A DNA stretch of 64,000 nt from Erythrobacter donghaensis (GTDB lineage Bacteria; Pseudomonadota; Alphaproteobacteria; Sphingomonadales; Sphingomonadaceae). Positions 16,205 through 25,432 of this stretch are shown piece after piece. The stretch covers positions 62,001 to 126,000 of the forward strand of contig NZ_MUYG01000005.1 in assembly GCF_002155425.1 (NCBI RefSeq). Direction: 5' to 3'. The notes beneath the pieces were generated by a model that was not told where the DNA came from, searched no databases, and worked only from the letters and a program-made list of their open reading frames with translations. Each line of letters opens with the position of its first letter. Position 1 is the first letter of the stretch. Position numbers and translations under genes: made by a program.

Positions 16205-19200
16205 CTAGAACGCCAGCTTGATCGCCGCACTCGCCGAGACCGCGCGCTCATCGCCCGCGATCAGCGCATCGAGGCTGCCGCCGAGCGACCAGCCGCCGCC
16301 CAGATCGACTTCGCCGCTGGCCGAGGCGACGAACCCGTGCTTGCTGCCGCGCGCGGGCAGGATAGTGAAAGCTTGCGGCGATCCGGCGAGCGTCATGGCG
16401 ACCGCGCTGTCGTCCCGCTTGCCGGTGAGATAGCGCAGGTCGACCAGCAGGCGGGCGCTGTCGCTGCGGTGCGAGACGAAGCCGCCCAGCGTCGCCCGTG
16501 TCCATCCGTCGCGCGCGCCGTCGCTGCTGAGGTCGAGCGCCCCGGCACCGGCTTCAGCGAAGGCGGAGAGCCGCGTGCGGCTGTATTCGATCCCCGCCGC
16601 CGGTCCGAAGGCCCAGCTGTCGCCGCCCATGCCGAAGCGCAGGTCGGCCGACAGCGCGGTGGTGCGGGTGGCGATCGCTGCCGAGGTCGCCCGGTCGATG
16701 CTGCCGAAGCGGATCGCGCGCGCGGCGGTGCCATCGGCAGAGGCGTGGCTCGCCGCCACGAACGCAGTCAGCCCTTTGCCGAGATCGCCATAGCGGGCGA
16801 AGCCGTCGATATGCCATCCGTCGAGCTCGGCGTGGGAGAGGCGGTCTGCGTTGTCGATGTCGTTGCTGATCCAGCCGCCACCGATCCCGGCGGCCCAGCT
16901 GTCATCCTCGCCATGATAATCGAGGCCGAGGCTCAGCCGCGTCTGGTCCTGCGTGAAGCGCGCGCCATTGCCGTCGGCGGAGACCCGCCCGCTGCGCAGC
17001 GTGCCTTCGGCCCAGGCGTCCCACCCCGGCTTGCCCGGCGCGGCGCTGCGGCGGCGGTTCGCGGCGCTGGCCAGCATGGCGCTGCGCTGGGCGCTTGCGA
17101 GCACGTCGGCATAGATCTCGCCCGAGGCGAGGTCGAAGGCGGCGCGCGCGTCCTCCGCATCGAGCAGCAGGATCGCGTTGTAGACCGCAAGACTGTCGGA
17201 GCCCGTGCTCCGATCCAGTTCCATCAACCCGCTCGCCGCTTGCCGCTGGTTGAAGGTCAGCGCGACGTCGGGGAACTGGCGCAGCACACTGAGCGTGAGG
17301 AAGGCGCGGCTTGAATCATAGCCCAGCGCGAAGTCGAGGAAGGCGGACGTCTCGACCAGCCCGGCAAAGGTGCCGGTCAGCGAACCCTCGGCCTCGACGA
17401 TGGTGAAGATGCTGCCGTCGACATAGTCGAGTTCCGGGCTGAGCAGGTTCACCTCCACCGTTCCCCCGGCGAGAACCACATCGCCCCCTGCGACGACCCG
17501 GTCGCCGCTGCCGTTCGCGGCGAGATCGACAAGGTAGCGCGATCCCGCCGCAAAGCTGAGATCGCCCGCGACATTGAAGGTGGCAGCCGCCGGGGCCGTG
17601 CCTGCGCCGGGGGCGAAGCTGCCGCCGATTGCGAGATTGCCGACCGTCCCGGTGCCCGTGAGCGTGGTGCCCGCGGCGGTCGCGAGCCGGCTGCTGCCGA
17701 CATCGCGGCCCAGCGTTCCGGTGAGGTTGAGGCCGCCCGCCATCAGGTTGAACAGGCCGACAAAGTCGCTGTGGGTGCCGCCGAGATCGAGCACGCCCGC
17801 CCCATCCTTGTCGATCCTGCCCGCGCCGCTCAGGATGCCGGAGAAGGTGCCGTTGCTCGTCTGGTTGAACAACAGCGTGCCCGGAGCATCGATCGCGATC
17901 GCGCCGCGCAGGCTGGTGGTGTCGCCCTGCAACCTGCCGCCCGCGACCGTGGTGCCGCCCGTATAGGTGTTCGCGCCGAGCAGGATCAGGGTGCCCAGAT
18001 CGGTCTTGGTCAGGCTGCCGCCACCGGTCAGCGCGGACGCGATCGTCGCGACGAACGCGCTGCCCTCGGCCGAGCCGTCACCCACGCGGATGATCGCGCC
18101 GGGCGCATCGAGCCGGATCGCGCCGCCAGTGACGGTGTAGCCGGTCGCAGCGAACTGGACGCCGTTGGCAAGGCTCACCTGACCTGCGGTGTTGTCGACA
18201 GTGACAGTGCCCGTCGCCGCCGACGGTATCGCCGCGAAGCGTGTCAGCGTCGCTGCGGACTCGGGGACTTCGGGTGCGCGGAAGATCAGGAAGTCGGCCG
18301 GATCGAAGACGCCGTTGTTGTTGGCCTCCAGCGTGGTCCAGTTGGTGGTGTCGACGGTCCAGGTGCCGCTTCCGCCATTGATCAGGCCATCGGCGGCGGT
18401 GTTGCCGCCATCCCAGAAGATGAAGTCGAAATCGGGGGTCGCGGCCTGTGCGAGCAGGTTGACCTGCCCCGCTGTCGCCAGATCGAGCGTCAGGCCGGTC
18501 AGTTCGAAACCGTCTGGGACACCACCGAATGCGAGCCCGTTGTCGGTCAGGGTGCCGCCGTAATTGATCAGCCGGTAAAGCCCGCTGCCGAAGCCGCCGA
18601 TGTTGCTGATGTTGAGCGTGCCGTCGAGCGTCAGATCGCCGCCCACGATGATGAGATCGCTGCCCGCGCCGGGAGCCTGATCGGGCAGGCCCAGCTCGAA
18701 ATCGAGCACCGAGCCCGCGCTCAGCACCAGATCGCCGCCGATGCGGAAGGTGCCGGCCGAATTGCCCGGCGCAAGCGTCGCATTGCCCAGCGTCACGTCG
18801 CCGCCGAAGGTGCCGGTGCCCGAAAGGCGGGCGTTCTCGAAGGTCGCGCGCGCCGCGTTTCCGCCAAGCGTCCCGTCGATCACGATGTCGCCGCCGCTGA
18901 CCGTCAGGAGGCCGCTATAGCCCGCGCTCGCCCCCGTCAGGCGCGTGCGTCCGGCCAGATGGTTGATCGCGCCCGCGCCGGTGATCGCCGATGCGATCAG
19001 GAAGTCCGTGCCGGTATGGTTGATGTCCAGCGTGTTGCCATTCGTCAGACCGACCGAGCCGACATTGAACGTGCCCGCTGCCCCGGCAGAACCGTCGGCC
19101 CGGGTGCCGATCGTCACCCGGTTGCCCGCCACGGAACCGAGGTTTAGCGAGCGCGCGGAAAAATCGGCATTGCGCAGGATCAGATCCGTGCCCGTGAACC

Positions 19201-21397
19201 GCAAGCCGATGCTGATGCCCCCTTCCGCCGACAGGGTGGAATTGTCGACCACAAGGCGGGTCGTCTCGATCTGCAGCCCGGAATTGAGGCCGCCGGTCAT
19301 GATCCAGCTGCTGCCATTGGTGATCGCCATGGTGCGCAGTACGCCGTTGAAGCCGAGCCCGTTGTCGCTCGGCCCGCGCGTGATGAGGCTCGCGCCGTTT
19401 TCGATCACCAGCGTTCCCACGGGTTCGCCCGCGCTTGCGCCGCCGAAGCTGATGTTGCCCGCCGTCTCGAAGAGGCTGCCTGCGCCGGAGACCAGCAGAT
19501 CGGTGTTCGGCCGGAACGAGGGGTTGATGCCCGACAGGCTCTGGAATCGCCCGCCATTGAGGATCGCGATGTTCACGTCCGACGCGCCCGCTCCGAAATC
19601 GAGCGCCGTCGCGCCAGAGGTGACCTGCCAAAGCGACCCTGCGCCGGTGACGGTCAGATTGACCGTGCTGCTGCCGCTGTTGTTGCCCAGCAAGGCGCGC
19701 CCGGTGACCAACCGCCCGCCGTTCTCGACAAGGATCGTCGAGCTCTGCCCGCCGAACCGCGAGACGAAGAAGTCGCCGGTCGCAAATTGCGAATTCACGC
19801 CCGAGATCGTCAGCAGGTTGGTCCGCGCCGCATTGGCGAAGTCGATTGCCTGAAAGCTGGCATTGCCGCCCGCCGATACGGTGATGTCGCCGCCAACCGT
19901 GGGCGCGCCCACCGCGATCAGCCGCGAATTGGCGCCGGTGACGATGAAATCTGCGCCGGCATCGGTAAACCAGTTGCCACCGCCCGTGCCATCGATCAGC
20001 CCGCCATTCTGCACCGTCACGGTGGTGCGGCCCGCCGTGCCCAAGCCAAGATCGAGCCGCCCGGTCAGCGTCCCGCCATCGACGAGGATCGTCCCGCCGC
20101 GCACCGAAAGCCCCGCGCCCGTCCCGCCGGTGAAGTTCACCTGCCCCCCGCTGCGCACGATCAGGCTGCGGCTGACCGGCCCGCCGATCGATCCCAGCGT
20201 GCTCAAGCCATTCGCCCGGACCGTGAATTCGCCCCCGTTCTCGATGATCACATCACCCACCGGCTGGCCCACCGTGGTCGCGTTGAAGTTGACCACGCCG
20301 CTGGTAAGCCACCGCGATCCCGCTCCCGAGACCAGCACAGAGGTGCCCTGACCCAGCGACCAGTTGCCGCTCGGCGTCACATCGTCGACCACCCCGCCAT
20401 CCAGCACGCGGAAGCTCACCGCATTGGTCCCCGCGCCCAATGCGCGCGAATTGCCCGGATTGATGGTCCAGCGGCTGCCTGCGCCCTGCACCATGACATC
20501 GAAGGTGGCCGGAACGCCGTTCGAGGCGAACCCGAAGCCGTTGCTGGTCAACTGCCCGCCGTTCTCCACCAGCAGAAAGCCGCCGGTCGCGCCATCGCCC
20601 TGCCCCATCAGGAACGGGCCCCCGCCCACCGTCAGGGCCGAACCCTGGCCGTTTACCCTGACCGAGGCGCTGCCCGAGCCCACGATCCTTTCGAAAGCTG
20701 CTGTGCCGCCATTCTGGACCGTGATCGTGCCCGCGCTGGAAAAGGCATTTTCGAGCGAGAAGCGCGACCCTGCGCCATCCACGATGATCGATCCGCCGCT
20801 TCCGAGGCTCCAACTCGAATTCAGGATATTCGCCTGATTGTTCAGGCCCGTGAAGTGCCCGCCAGCACGCACTTCGATTGCGCCGTTGATGGTGGCAGCG
20901 CCGGTCGATCGCCAGGTCGAATTCACGCCGTCGACAACGATCCGTCCCGAACCTTCGACCGTCAGGCGCGCACCCAGAAAGCTCCCGCCCTCGCGCACAT
21001 TGACCGTCCCGCCGACGGTGCTGCTGCCGCCCACGAGCCAGGCAGAATTCGCGCCAGTCACAGTGACTGTGCTGCCCGTCCCCAGAACGGCGTTGCCCGC
21101 GCCTGTCAGATTGCCGCCATTCCTGATGATGAACTGGGTCGCATCACGCAGTGTCAGATCGTTGATCGTGAATGTGCGGTTGTCGATGATTGGCTGGTTC
21201 GGCACCCGCTCGATGATGACATTGTCGGTCGGACCGGGGACGCTGTTCGTATCCCAGTTCGGGCCGTTCCCGAAATCGGAGTCGTTGTCGCCGTCCCATG
21301 TGGTCGATTGCGCCAAAGCCGGGCTTGCCAAGGCCAATGCCGCCGTTCCCGACAGAAGTATGGCGAAGCTGCGCGCGGTGATCTTCGGACGTGTCAT
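16205..21397 (-). CDS. Very large autotransporter (type Va) with repeat passenger
   Basis: A 1730-aa protein. After a signal peptide (LASPALAQ) comes a passenger of about 1400 residues built from parallel beta-helix repeats. A short unit of the form V-x-G-x-(N/G)-S-x-W recurs roughly every 40-60 residues (TGANSAWL, DGVNSTWR, QGAGSRWT, SGAGSRWL). Later there is a classical autotransporter-associated strand repeat, ANTYTGGTTVAGG. The last roughly 270 residues form the beta-barrel (from about WDAWAEGTLRSGR) and end in Phe, as expected for insertion by the BAM complex. The frame extends to 21484, but the ATG at 21397 has a GGGGGA site and directly precedes the signal peptide. Likely a surface adhesin. 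The upstream HTH-TPR gene may regulate it. Confidence 0.92.
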   Translation of the reverse strand: MTRPKITARSFAILLSGTAALALASPALAQSTTWDGDNDSDFGNGPNWDTNSVPGPTDNVIIERVPNQPIIDNRTFTINDLTLRDATQFIIRNGGNLTGAGNAVLGTGSTVTVTGANSAWLVGGSSTVGGTVNVREGGSFLGARLTVEGSGRIVVDGVNSTWRSTGAATINGAIEVRAGGHFTGLNNQANILNSSWSLGSGGSIIVDGAGSRFSLENAFSSAGTITVQNGGTAAFERIVGSGSASVRVNGQGSALTVGGGPFLMGQGDGATGGFLLVENGGQLTSNGFGFASNGVPATFDVMVQGAGSRWTINPGNSRALGAGTNAVSFRVLDGGVVDDVTPSGNWSLGQGTSVLVSGAGSRWLTSGVVNFNATTVGQPVGDVIIENGGEFTVRANGLSTLGSIGGPVSRSLIVRSGGQVNFTGGTGAGLSVRGGTILVDGGTLTGRLDLGLGTAGRTTVTVQNGGLIDGTGGGNWFTDAGADFIVTGANSRLIAVGAPTVGGDITVSAGGNASFQAIDFANAARTNLLTISGVNSQFATGDFFVSRFGGQSSTILVENGGRLVTGRALLGNNSGSSTVNLTVTGAGSLWQVTSGATALDFGAGASDVNIAILNGGRFQSLSGINPSFRPNTDLLVSGAGSLFETAGNISFGGASAGEPVGTLVIENGASLITRGPSDNGLGFNGVLRTMAITNGSSWIMTGGLNSGLQIETTRLVVDNSTLSAEGGISIGLRFTGTDLILRNADFSARSLNLGSVAGNRVTIGTRADGSAGAAGTFNVGSVGLTNGNTLDINHTGTDFLIASAITGAGAINHLAGRTRLTGASAGYSGLLTVSGGDIVIDGTLGGNAARATFENARLSGTGTFGGDVTLGNATLAPGNSAGTFRIGGDLVLSAGSVLDFELGLPDQAPGAGSDLIIVGGDLTLDGTLNISNIGGFGSGLYRLINYGGTLTDNGLAFGGVPDGFELTGLTLDLATAGQVNLLAQAATPDFDFIFWDGGNTAADGLINGGSGTWTVDTTNWTTLEANNNGVFDPADFLIFRAPEVPESAATLTRFAAIPSAATGTVTVDNTAGQVSLANGVQFAATGYTVTGGAIRLDAPGAIIRVGDGSAEGSAFVATIASALTGGGSLTKTDLGTLILLGANTYTGGTTVAGGRLQGDTTSLRGAIAIDAPGTLLFNQTSNGTFSGILSGAGRIDKDGAGVLDLGGTHSDFVGLFNLMAGGLNLTGTLGRDVGSSRLATAAGTTLTGTGTVGNLAIGGSFAPGAGTAPAAATFNVAGDLSFAAGSRYLVDLAANGSGDRVVAGGDVVLAGGTVEVNLLSPELDYVDGSIFTIVEAEGSLTGTFAGLVETSAFLDFALGYDSSRAFLTLSVLRQFPDVALTFNQRQAASGLMELDRSTGSDSLAVYNAILLLDAEDARAAFDLASGEIYADVLASAQRSAMLASAANRRRSAAPGKPGWDAWAEGTLRSGRVSADGNGARFTQDQTRLSLGLDYHGEDDSWAAGIGGGWISNDIDNADRLSHAELDGWHIDGFARYGDLGKGLTAFVAASHASADGTAARAIRFGSIDRATSAAIATRTTALSADLRFGMGGDSWAFGPAAGIEYSRTRLSAFAEAGAGALDLSSDGARDGWTRATLGGFVSHRSDSARLLVDLRYLTGKRDDSAVAMTLAGSPQAFTILPARGSKHGFVASASGEVDLGGGWSLGGSLDALIAGDERAVSASAAIKLAF

Positions 21398-21563
21398 CTT
21401 GGTTTCCCCCGGAATTCGAAGCGCTTGTCCATGATCGGATGGGCGCTGGAATTGCAGGGGAAATGTCACCCACGCTGGCGGCATTTCAAAGTGGCATGAA
21501 GTGGCAGGAGATGGTTTCTAGGGGCAGATTGCGGCGCAGCGCCGCGCTACTTCGGCGTCCGGG

Positions 21564-22892
21564 TCAGTTCTGGGCCATGCTTGGCGGCCGAAGCTTGCCG
21601 ATCAGATCCATGACGGGCCGATCACCGCGCCAGCGCTGGGTGAGGTAGCGGATTACCCAGGCACTGCCCCAGGTTTCGTTTCTGGCAACCGCCTTGCCAA
21701 GCAGTCGCAGGGTCGCCTCGCGATCATCGGCGGCAGTTGCGATCATTGTCGGCCAGGGGAGGAAGCTGCGCTCCCCCGAGGCGATTTCGGCCTCCATTGC
21801 GCGCACCAGCAGCGGCAGGACGGCATCGGGGTCTTGCGCCAAGGCGGCCGTCATGGCCTCGGCATGGGCGGTTTCGCGCTCCAGTTTACGGATGCGGGCA
21901 TGGGCGGCATATTCTTCGACGAAGCCTGCGATATTGCCCTGGTCGAGATAGACGATCGACAGGTAATCGCGCGCGGTCGCCAGTTCGGGGTCGCGCTGAC
22001 GGAGCGCTTCGAGCTTACGCTGCGCTGCGTCCACGTCGCCCTTGGCATATTGCGCCCATGCGAGGTCGACGAGGATCGGCACCGACGCCGGCTCGAGCAG
22101 GCGGGCCCGCTCCAGTTCCTTCAGACCTGCGGCGAAATCGCCGTTGTCGATGAGGATATTGCCCAGCCAGAAATGGGTCTGGGCCGATTGCGGCGCGGCG
22201 GCGATGGCTGCGGTGAAGCGGCGCATACTTTCCTGCCGGTTCCCGCGCCACCAATATTCGATGAAGCCGAGCGCGCGCAGGGCATCGGGATCCTCGGGAT
22301 TGATCCGCAGCGCGGCATCGGCGGCTTGCTGGGCGCGTCCGAAAGCGACCGGATCGCTCATCGAGCCGAATTCGCGGGCGAGAATATAGCTGTCGGCGAG
22401 GGCAGCGTGGGCGGGCGCAAAGCCGGGGTCGCCGTCGGTCACCTGCGTCAGCTTGGCGATCGCGGCGGTGATCGAAGCCTCGCTGCGCCGCGCCCAGTCG
22501 CTGCGCGCTTCCAGATAGATGCTGGCGAGGGCGGGGTCTTGCGGAAGGCCGGATGGCACTTCCGGCGTGCGGCCCTGCGAAAAGGCGAAGGCACCCAGAC
22601 TGATGACACCCAGCATCGCGGCCAGCGACAGGATAAGCCGCAACGGCCCCTTCCGGGCGGGCGATGCGGGGGAGGGGGCTGCGGCGGGCGGCGCTGGCTC
22701 CTGCGGCTCCGCTTCGTTTTCGGGATTTTCGGCGAGCCATGCGTCGAGCTCTTCGGTCAGCGCGAATACGCTGCCGCGCCCCTTGCCCGGAATCCGGTGC
22801 ACCGGCATCCCGCGATCTGCTTCCCAGCGAATGACGGTGGACCGTTCCCTCCCGAAATGCGCGCCGATCGCTTTCCAGCCGTCAAGCCGCAT
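21564..22892 (-). CDS. Membrane-anchored HTH-TPR protein, possible regulator
   Basis: A 442-aa protein with three parts. Residues 1-55 resemble a MerR/excisionase-type winged helix (LDGWKAIGAHFGRERSTVIRWEAD). After a Pro/Ala linker comes one transmembrane helix (about 85-105, LRLILSLAAMLGVISLGAFAF). From about 125 onward there are TPR-like helical pairs (for example PAHAALADSY, AQTHFWLGNIL, ASVPILVDLAWAQYAKGD). This is the layout of ToxR/CadC-like one-component sensors: cytoplasmic DNA-binding head, periplasmic sensor. It is transcribed in the same direction as the autotransporter, 166 bases upstream of it, so it may control that gene. The cognate DNA site is unknown. Confidence 0.8.
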   Translation of the reverse strand: MRLDGWKAIGAHFGRERSTVIRWEADRGMPVHRIPGKGRGSVFALTEELDAWLAENPENEAEPQEPAPPAAAPSPASPARKGPLRLILSLAAMLGVISLGAFAFSQGRTPEVPSGLPQDPALASIYLEARSDWARRSEASITAAIAKLTQVTDGDPGFAPAHAALADSYILAREFGSMSDPVAFGRAQQAADAALRINPEDPDALRALGFIEYWWRGNRQESMRRFTAAIAAAPQSAQTHFWLGNILIDNGDFAAGLKELERARLLEPASVPILVDLAWAQYAKGDVDAAQRKLEALRQRDPELATARDYLSIVYLDQGNIAGFVEEYAAHARIRKLERETAHAEAMTAALAQDPDAVLPLLVRAMEAEIASGERSFLPWPTMIATAADDREATLRLLGKAVARNETWGSAWVIRYLTQRWRGDRPVMDLIGKLRPPSMAQN

Positions 22893-23163
22893 CGCGCGGT
22901 CCGATCGCGATGATGTCCTTCACCCGGGTTTTGACGAAAGGGCGGGGAGAAAGGGCAGCAGGATGCATGAGGAAAGTGATCGCGCGCGCGAAACTCCGCA
23001 GTTTCCGATGTGGCCCCATTGAGTGCCGATTTTCGGGAGCCTGTGCAATCTGTTTCCGCTGCGGCGCAGCAATGGGACCTGCGGGGCGCGGCCAGCCCCA
23101 GGCATCGCCGACGCCCCGTGGGGCGCCCGATGCGGCGTGCTGGCACGATCATGTCGGAAAATA

Positions 23164-23238
23164 TGGAGCGGGCGAAGGGATTCGAACCCTCGACCCCAAC
23201 CTTGGCAAGGTTGTGCTCTACCCCTGAGCTACGCCCGC
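23164..23238 (-). tRNA. tRNA-Gly (GCC)
   Basis: On the minus strand a 7-base acceptor stem GCGGGCG/CGCCCGC, D-loop AGCTCAGGGGTAGAGC, anticodon loop CTTGCCAAG (anticodon GCC, glycine), T-loop GGTTCGAATCC and discriminator T followed by an encoded CCA form a complete cloverleaf of 75 bases including CCA. Confidence 0.97.
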
Positions 23239-23443
23239 TCACTGGCGCTGACAGAAGCCGCTGAATCGCGCGGTTCCTGCCGGAGAGGCGGCGCGATTAG
23301 CAGTGCCCTTCCCACCCTGCAAGCGCAAAATTGGCGCGATTGGGGCTTGATCGCATATGGCTTACCCGCCAGCACGAATGCGCGCTTCACATCGGCGCGC
23401 AAAGCCCCACATGGGGGCCAGACACACAGCAGGAGCAGATACC

Positions 23444-24388
23444 TTGGCCAGCATGGGACTGAGCATCGACGAACAGAAGGCGGTCGACCGTTTCCGCAAG
23501 GCGGTGGTGGAGCCTTCGCAGAGCAAGCTCGTCATCCTCGATTTCTGGGCCGAATGGTGCGGGCCGTGCAAGGCGCTGACCCCGGTGCTGGAGAAAGTCG
23601 CGGGCGAATATGCCGACAAGGGCGTGGTGCTCGCCAAGATCAATGTCGATGAGGAACAGTTCATCGCCGCGCAGTTTCAGGTGCGCTCGATCCCGACGGT
23701 CTATGCCATGTTTCAGGGCCAGCCGGTCGCCGATCTGACCAGCGCGCGCTCCGAATCGCAGCTGAAGGCCGCGCTCGATCAGCTGCTCGCGCAATTGCCG
23801 GTCGAGGGCGGGGATGCACCCGCTGCCGGCGGCGCGCCGCAGGGGCCTTCGCCCGAGGAAATCGCGCAATTCGTCAAGCTGGGCGAAGAGGCGCTGTCCG
23901 CCGGTGACGCGCAGCGCGCCGCCGGGATCTTCGCGCAGATCACTGAATTCGCCGAGGGCAATGCCCCCGCCCACGCGGGCCTCGTGCGTGCACTGGTGAT
24001 GCTGGGCGAGGTCGACAACGCGAAGCAGGTGATGGAGGTGATCGAAAGCGATCCGCGGCTCGCCACCGATCCCGCGATCGCGCCGGCTCGCAGCGCGCTG
24101 GAACTCGCGGGCACCCGCGTCGATGATGGCGAGTTGGCCGCCCTGCGCGCTGCCGCTGCCGCCGCGCCCGAGGATATGGACGCGCAATTCGCGCTCGCCG
24201 AAGCCGCCTTTGCCGCCGGGAGCCGCGACGAGGCTGCCGACACCCTGCTCGCCATGATCGCCGTAGACCGCGAATGGAACGAGGGTGCGGCGCGGGCGAA
24301 GCTGCTCAAGATTTTCGAGGCCACAGGCTTGGAGGACGAATGGGTCGTCGGCGTCCGTCGCCGCCTGTCGCGCGTATTGTTCGGATGA
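23444..24388 (+). CDS. ybbN: Thioredoxin-domain co-chaperone YbbN/CnoX
   Basis: A 314-aa protein: an N-terminal thioredoxin domain with the redox motif WAEWCGPCK (about residue 40) and the cis-proline SIPTVY, followed by a C-terminal TPR-like helical domain (PSPEEIAQFVKLGEEALSAGD onward). This is the YbbN/CnoX layout. In E. coli CnoX lacks an active thioredoxin cysteine pair and protects substrates for GroEL under oxidative stress; here CxxC is intact, as in Caulobacter-type proteins. I chose the TTG at 23444 because AGGAG lies 8 bases before it; ATG 23453 has too long a spacing. The stop overlaps the next start. Confidence 0.9.
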   Translation: MASMGLSIDEQKAVDRFRKAVVEPSQSKLVILDFWAEWCGPCKALTPVLEKVAGEYADKGVVLAKINVDEEQFIAAQFQVRSIPTVYAMFQGQPVADLTSARSESQLKAALDQLLAQLPVEGGDAPAAGGAPQGPSPEEIAQFVKLGEEALSAGDAQRAAGIFAQITEFAEGNAPAHAGLVRALVMLGEVDNAKQVMEVIESDPRLATDPAIAPARSALELAGTRVDDGELAALRAAAAAAPEDMDAQFALAEAAFAAGSRDEAADTLLAMIAVDREWNEGAARAKLLKIFEATGLEDEWVVGVRRRLSRVLFG

Positions 24389-24996
24389 CCAAAAGGCTTT
24401 CCATCTTTCCCCTGACGGGCGCAGTGCTGTTTCCCGGCATGCAGCTGCCGCTCCACATCTTCGAGCCGCGCTACCGTGCGATGGTGGCCGATGCGATGAT
24501 CCGCGACCGGCAGATCGCGATGATCCAGCCCCAGCGCGCGGTTGACGGCGCGCCGCTTTTCGAGGTCGGCTGCGTCGGCCGGATCGGCGAGATTCAGGCG
24601 ATGGATGACGGGCGCTACAACCTCATCCTCGAAGGCACGTCGCGTTTCCGCCTGCTGCGCGAGCTTGATGTCGCCACGGCCTATCGCCAGGTCGAGGCCG
24701 AGATTCTGCCCGAGGACGAAAACGAGACCCTGACCCACGCCCAGCGCGGCGGGTTCGAGCGTGAGGCGCGCGCCTTTGCCGACCGGCAGGGCTATTCGGT
24801 CGACTGGGATTCGGTCGAGCGGCTCGATGATCGCTCGCTGATCAACGGCGTCTCGCAGATCGCGCCCTTTGATCCGGCCAGCAAGCAGGCGCTGCTCGAG
24901 ACCGAAACGCTCAACGAGCGCTGCGAATTGCTGGTGCAGCTGATGCAGTTCTTCGGCCGCACGGATGGCGACGAGGACATTGTGACGCTGCAATAG
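24385..24996 (+). CDS. LON peptidase substrate-binding domain protein
   Basis: A 203-aa stand-alone version of the N-terminal (LAN) domain of Lon protease. The start LSIFPLTGAVLFPGMQLPLHIFEPRYR is diagnostic, followed by GCVGRIGEIQ and LILEGTSRFRL. It has no ATPase or peptidase part. Such proteins are proposed substrate adaptors or regulators, but none is well characterised. It overlaps the ybbN stop by ATGA, so the two are likely made together, consistent with a protein-quality-control role. Confidence 0.92.
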   Translation: MTKRLSIFPLTGAVLFPGMQLPLHIFEPRYRAMVADAMIRDRQIAMIQPQRAVDGAPLFEVGCVGRIGEIQAMDDGRYNLILEGTSRFRLLRELDVATAYRQVEAEILPEDENETLTHAQRGGFEREARAFADRQGYSVDWDSVERLDDRSLINGVSQIAPFDPASKQALLETETLNERCELLVQLMQFFGRTDGDEDIVTLQ

Positions 24997-25002
24997 CGCG
25001 CG

Positions 25003-25401
25003 TCACAGCGTCAGACCAAGCCCGATCAATCCCAATCCGGTCAGGGCCTGCACCGCGCAGGCGAGCGTCATCGCACCCGGGCGGAAGCGCGGGGTGGTGG
25101 CGGCGGGCGCGGTCTGGCGCAGCTCCTGCCAGGTGGCGATCATCTCGCGGAACGCCGCCCTTTCGCGCAGCAGCAGGCGGCGGGCGATGACACTGCCGCC
25201 GATCAGCACGCAGCCGCTCGCCAGGCACGCGGCTTTTGCGCCAAGGCCCAGCGGCGTGTCCTCGATCAACACCAGCACCGCCAGCGCGAAACTCCACGTA
25301 AACCCGCAGACCGCAAAGAAAAGCGACTGGAAATGGCGGCGGTTCGCTGCTTGAACGGTGTAATAGGCGAGGCCAGTATTTTCGTTCACGGTGGCTCCCA
25401 T
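25003..25401 (-). CDS. Small integral membrane protein, unknown
   Basis: A 132-aa protein with three or four predicted membrane segments: SLFFAVCGFTWSFALAVLVL, LGAKAACLASGCVLIGGSVIA, and a C-terminal LACAVQALTGLGLIGLGLTL; a basic, amphipathic stretch (RRLLLRERAAFREMIATWQEL) lies between them. The start was placed at ATG 25401 (a GTG at 25389 is possible), because the longer frame would run deep into the divergent radical SAM gene. Start regions of the two genes overlap by a few dozen bases. I do not recognise the family. Confidence 0.65.
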   Translation of the reverse strand: MGATVNENTGLAYYTVQAANRRHFQSLFFAVCGFTWSFALAVLVLIEDTPLGLGAKAACLASGCVLIGGSVIARRLLLRERAAFREMIATWQELRQTAPAATTPRFRPGAMTLACAVQALTGLGLIGLGLTL

Positions 25402-25432
25402 CGGGTTGCTCCAGCGCAAGGGAATAACGCAG

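Noticed and set aside
19787-21499. 570-codon plus-strand frame opposite the autotransporter
   Set aside because: Arises from the repeat structure of the autotransporter gene; no signal, domain or ribosome-binding site.
22893-23443. Small frames around tRNA-Gly, and the tRNA as an integration site
   Set aside because: The frames overlap the tRNA itself and lack start signals; no integrase or duplicated tRNA end is nearby.
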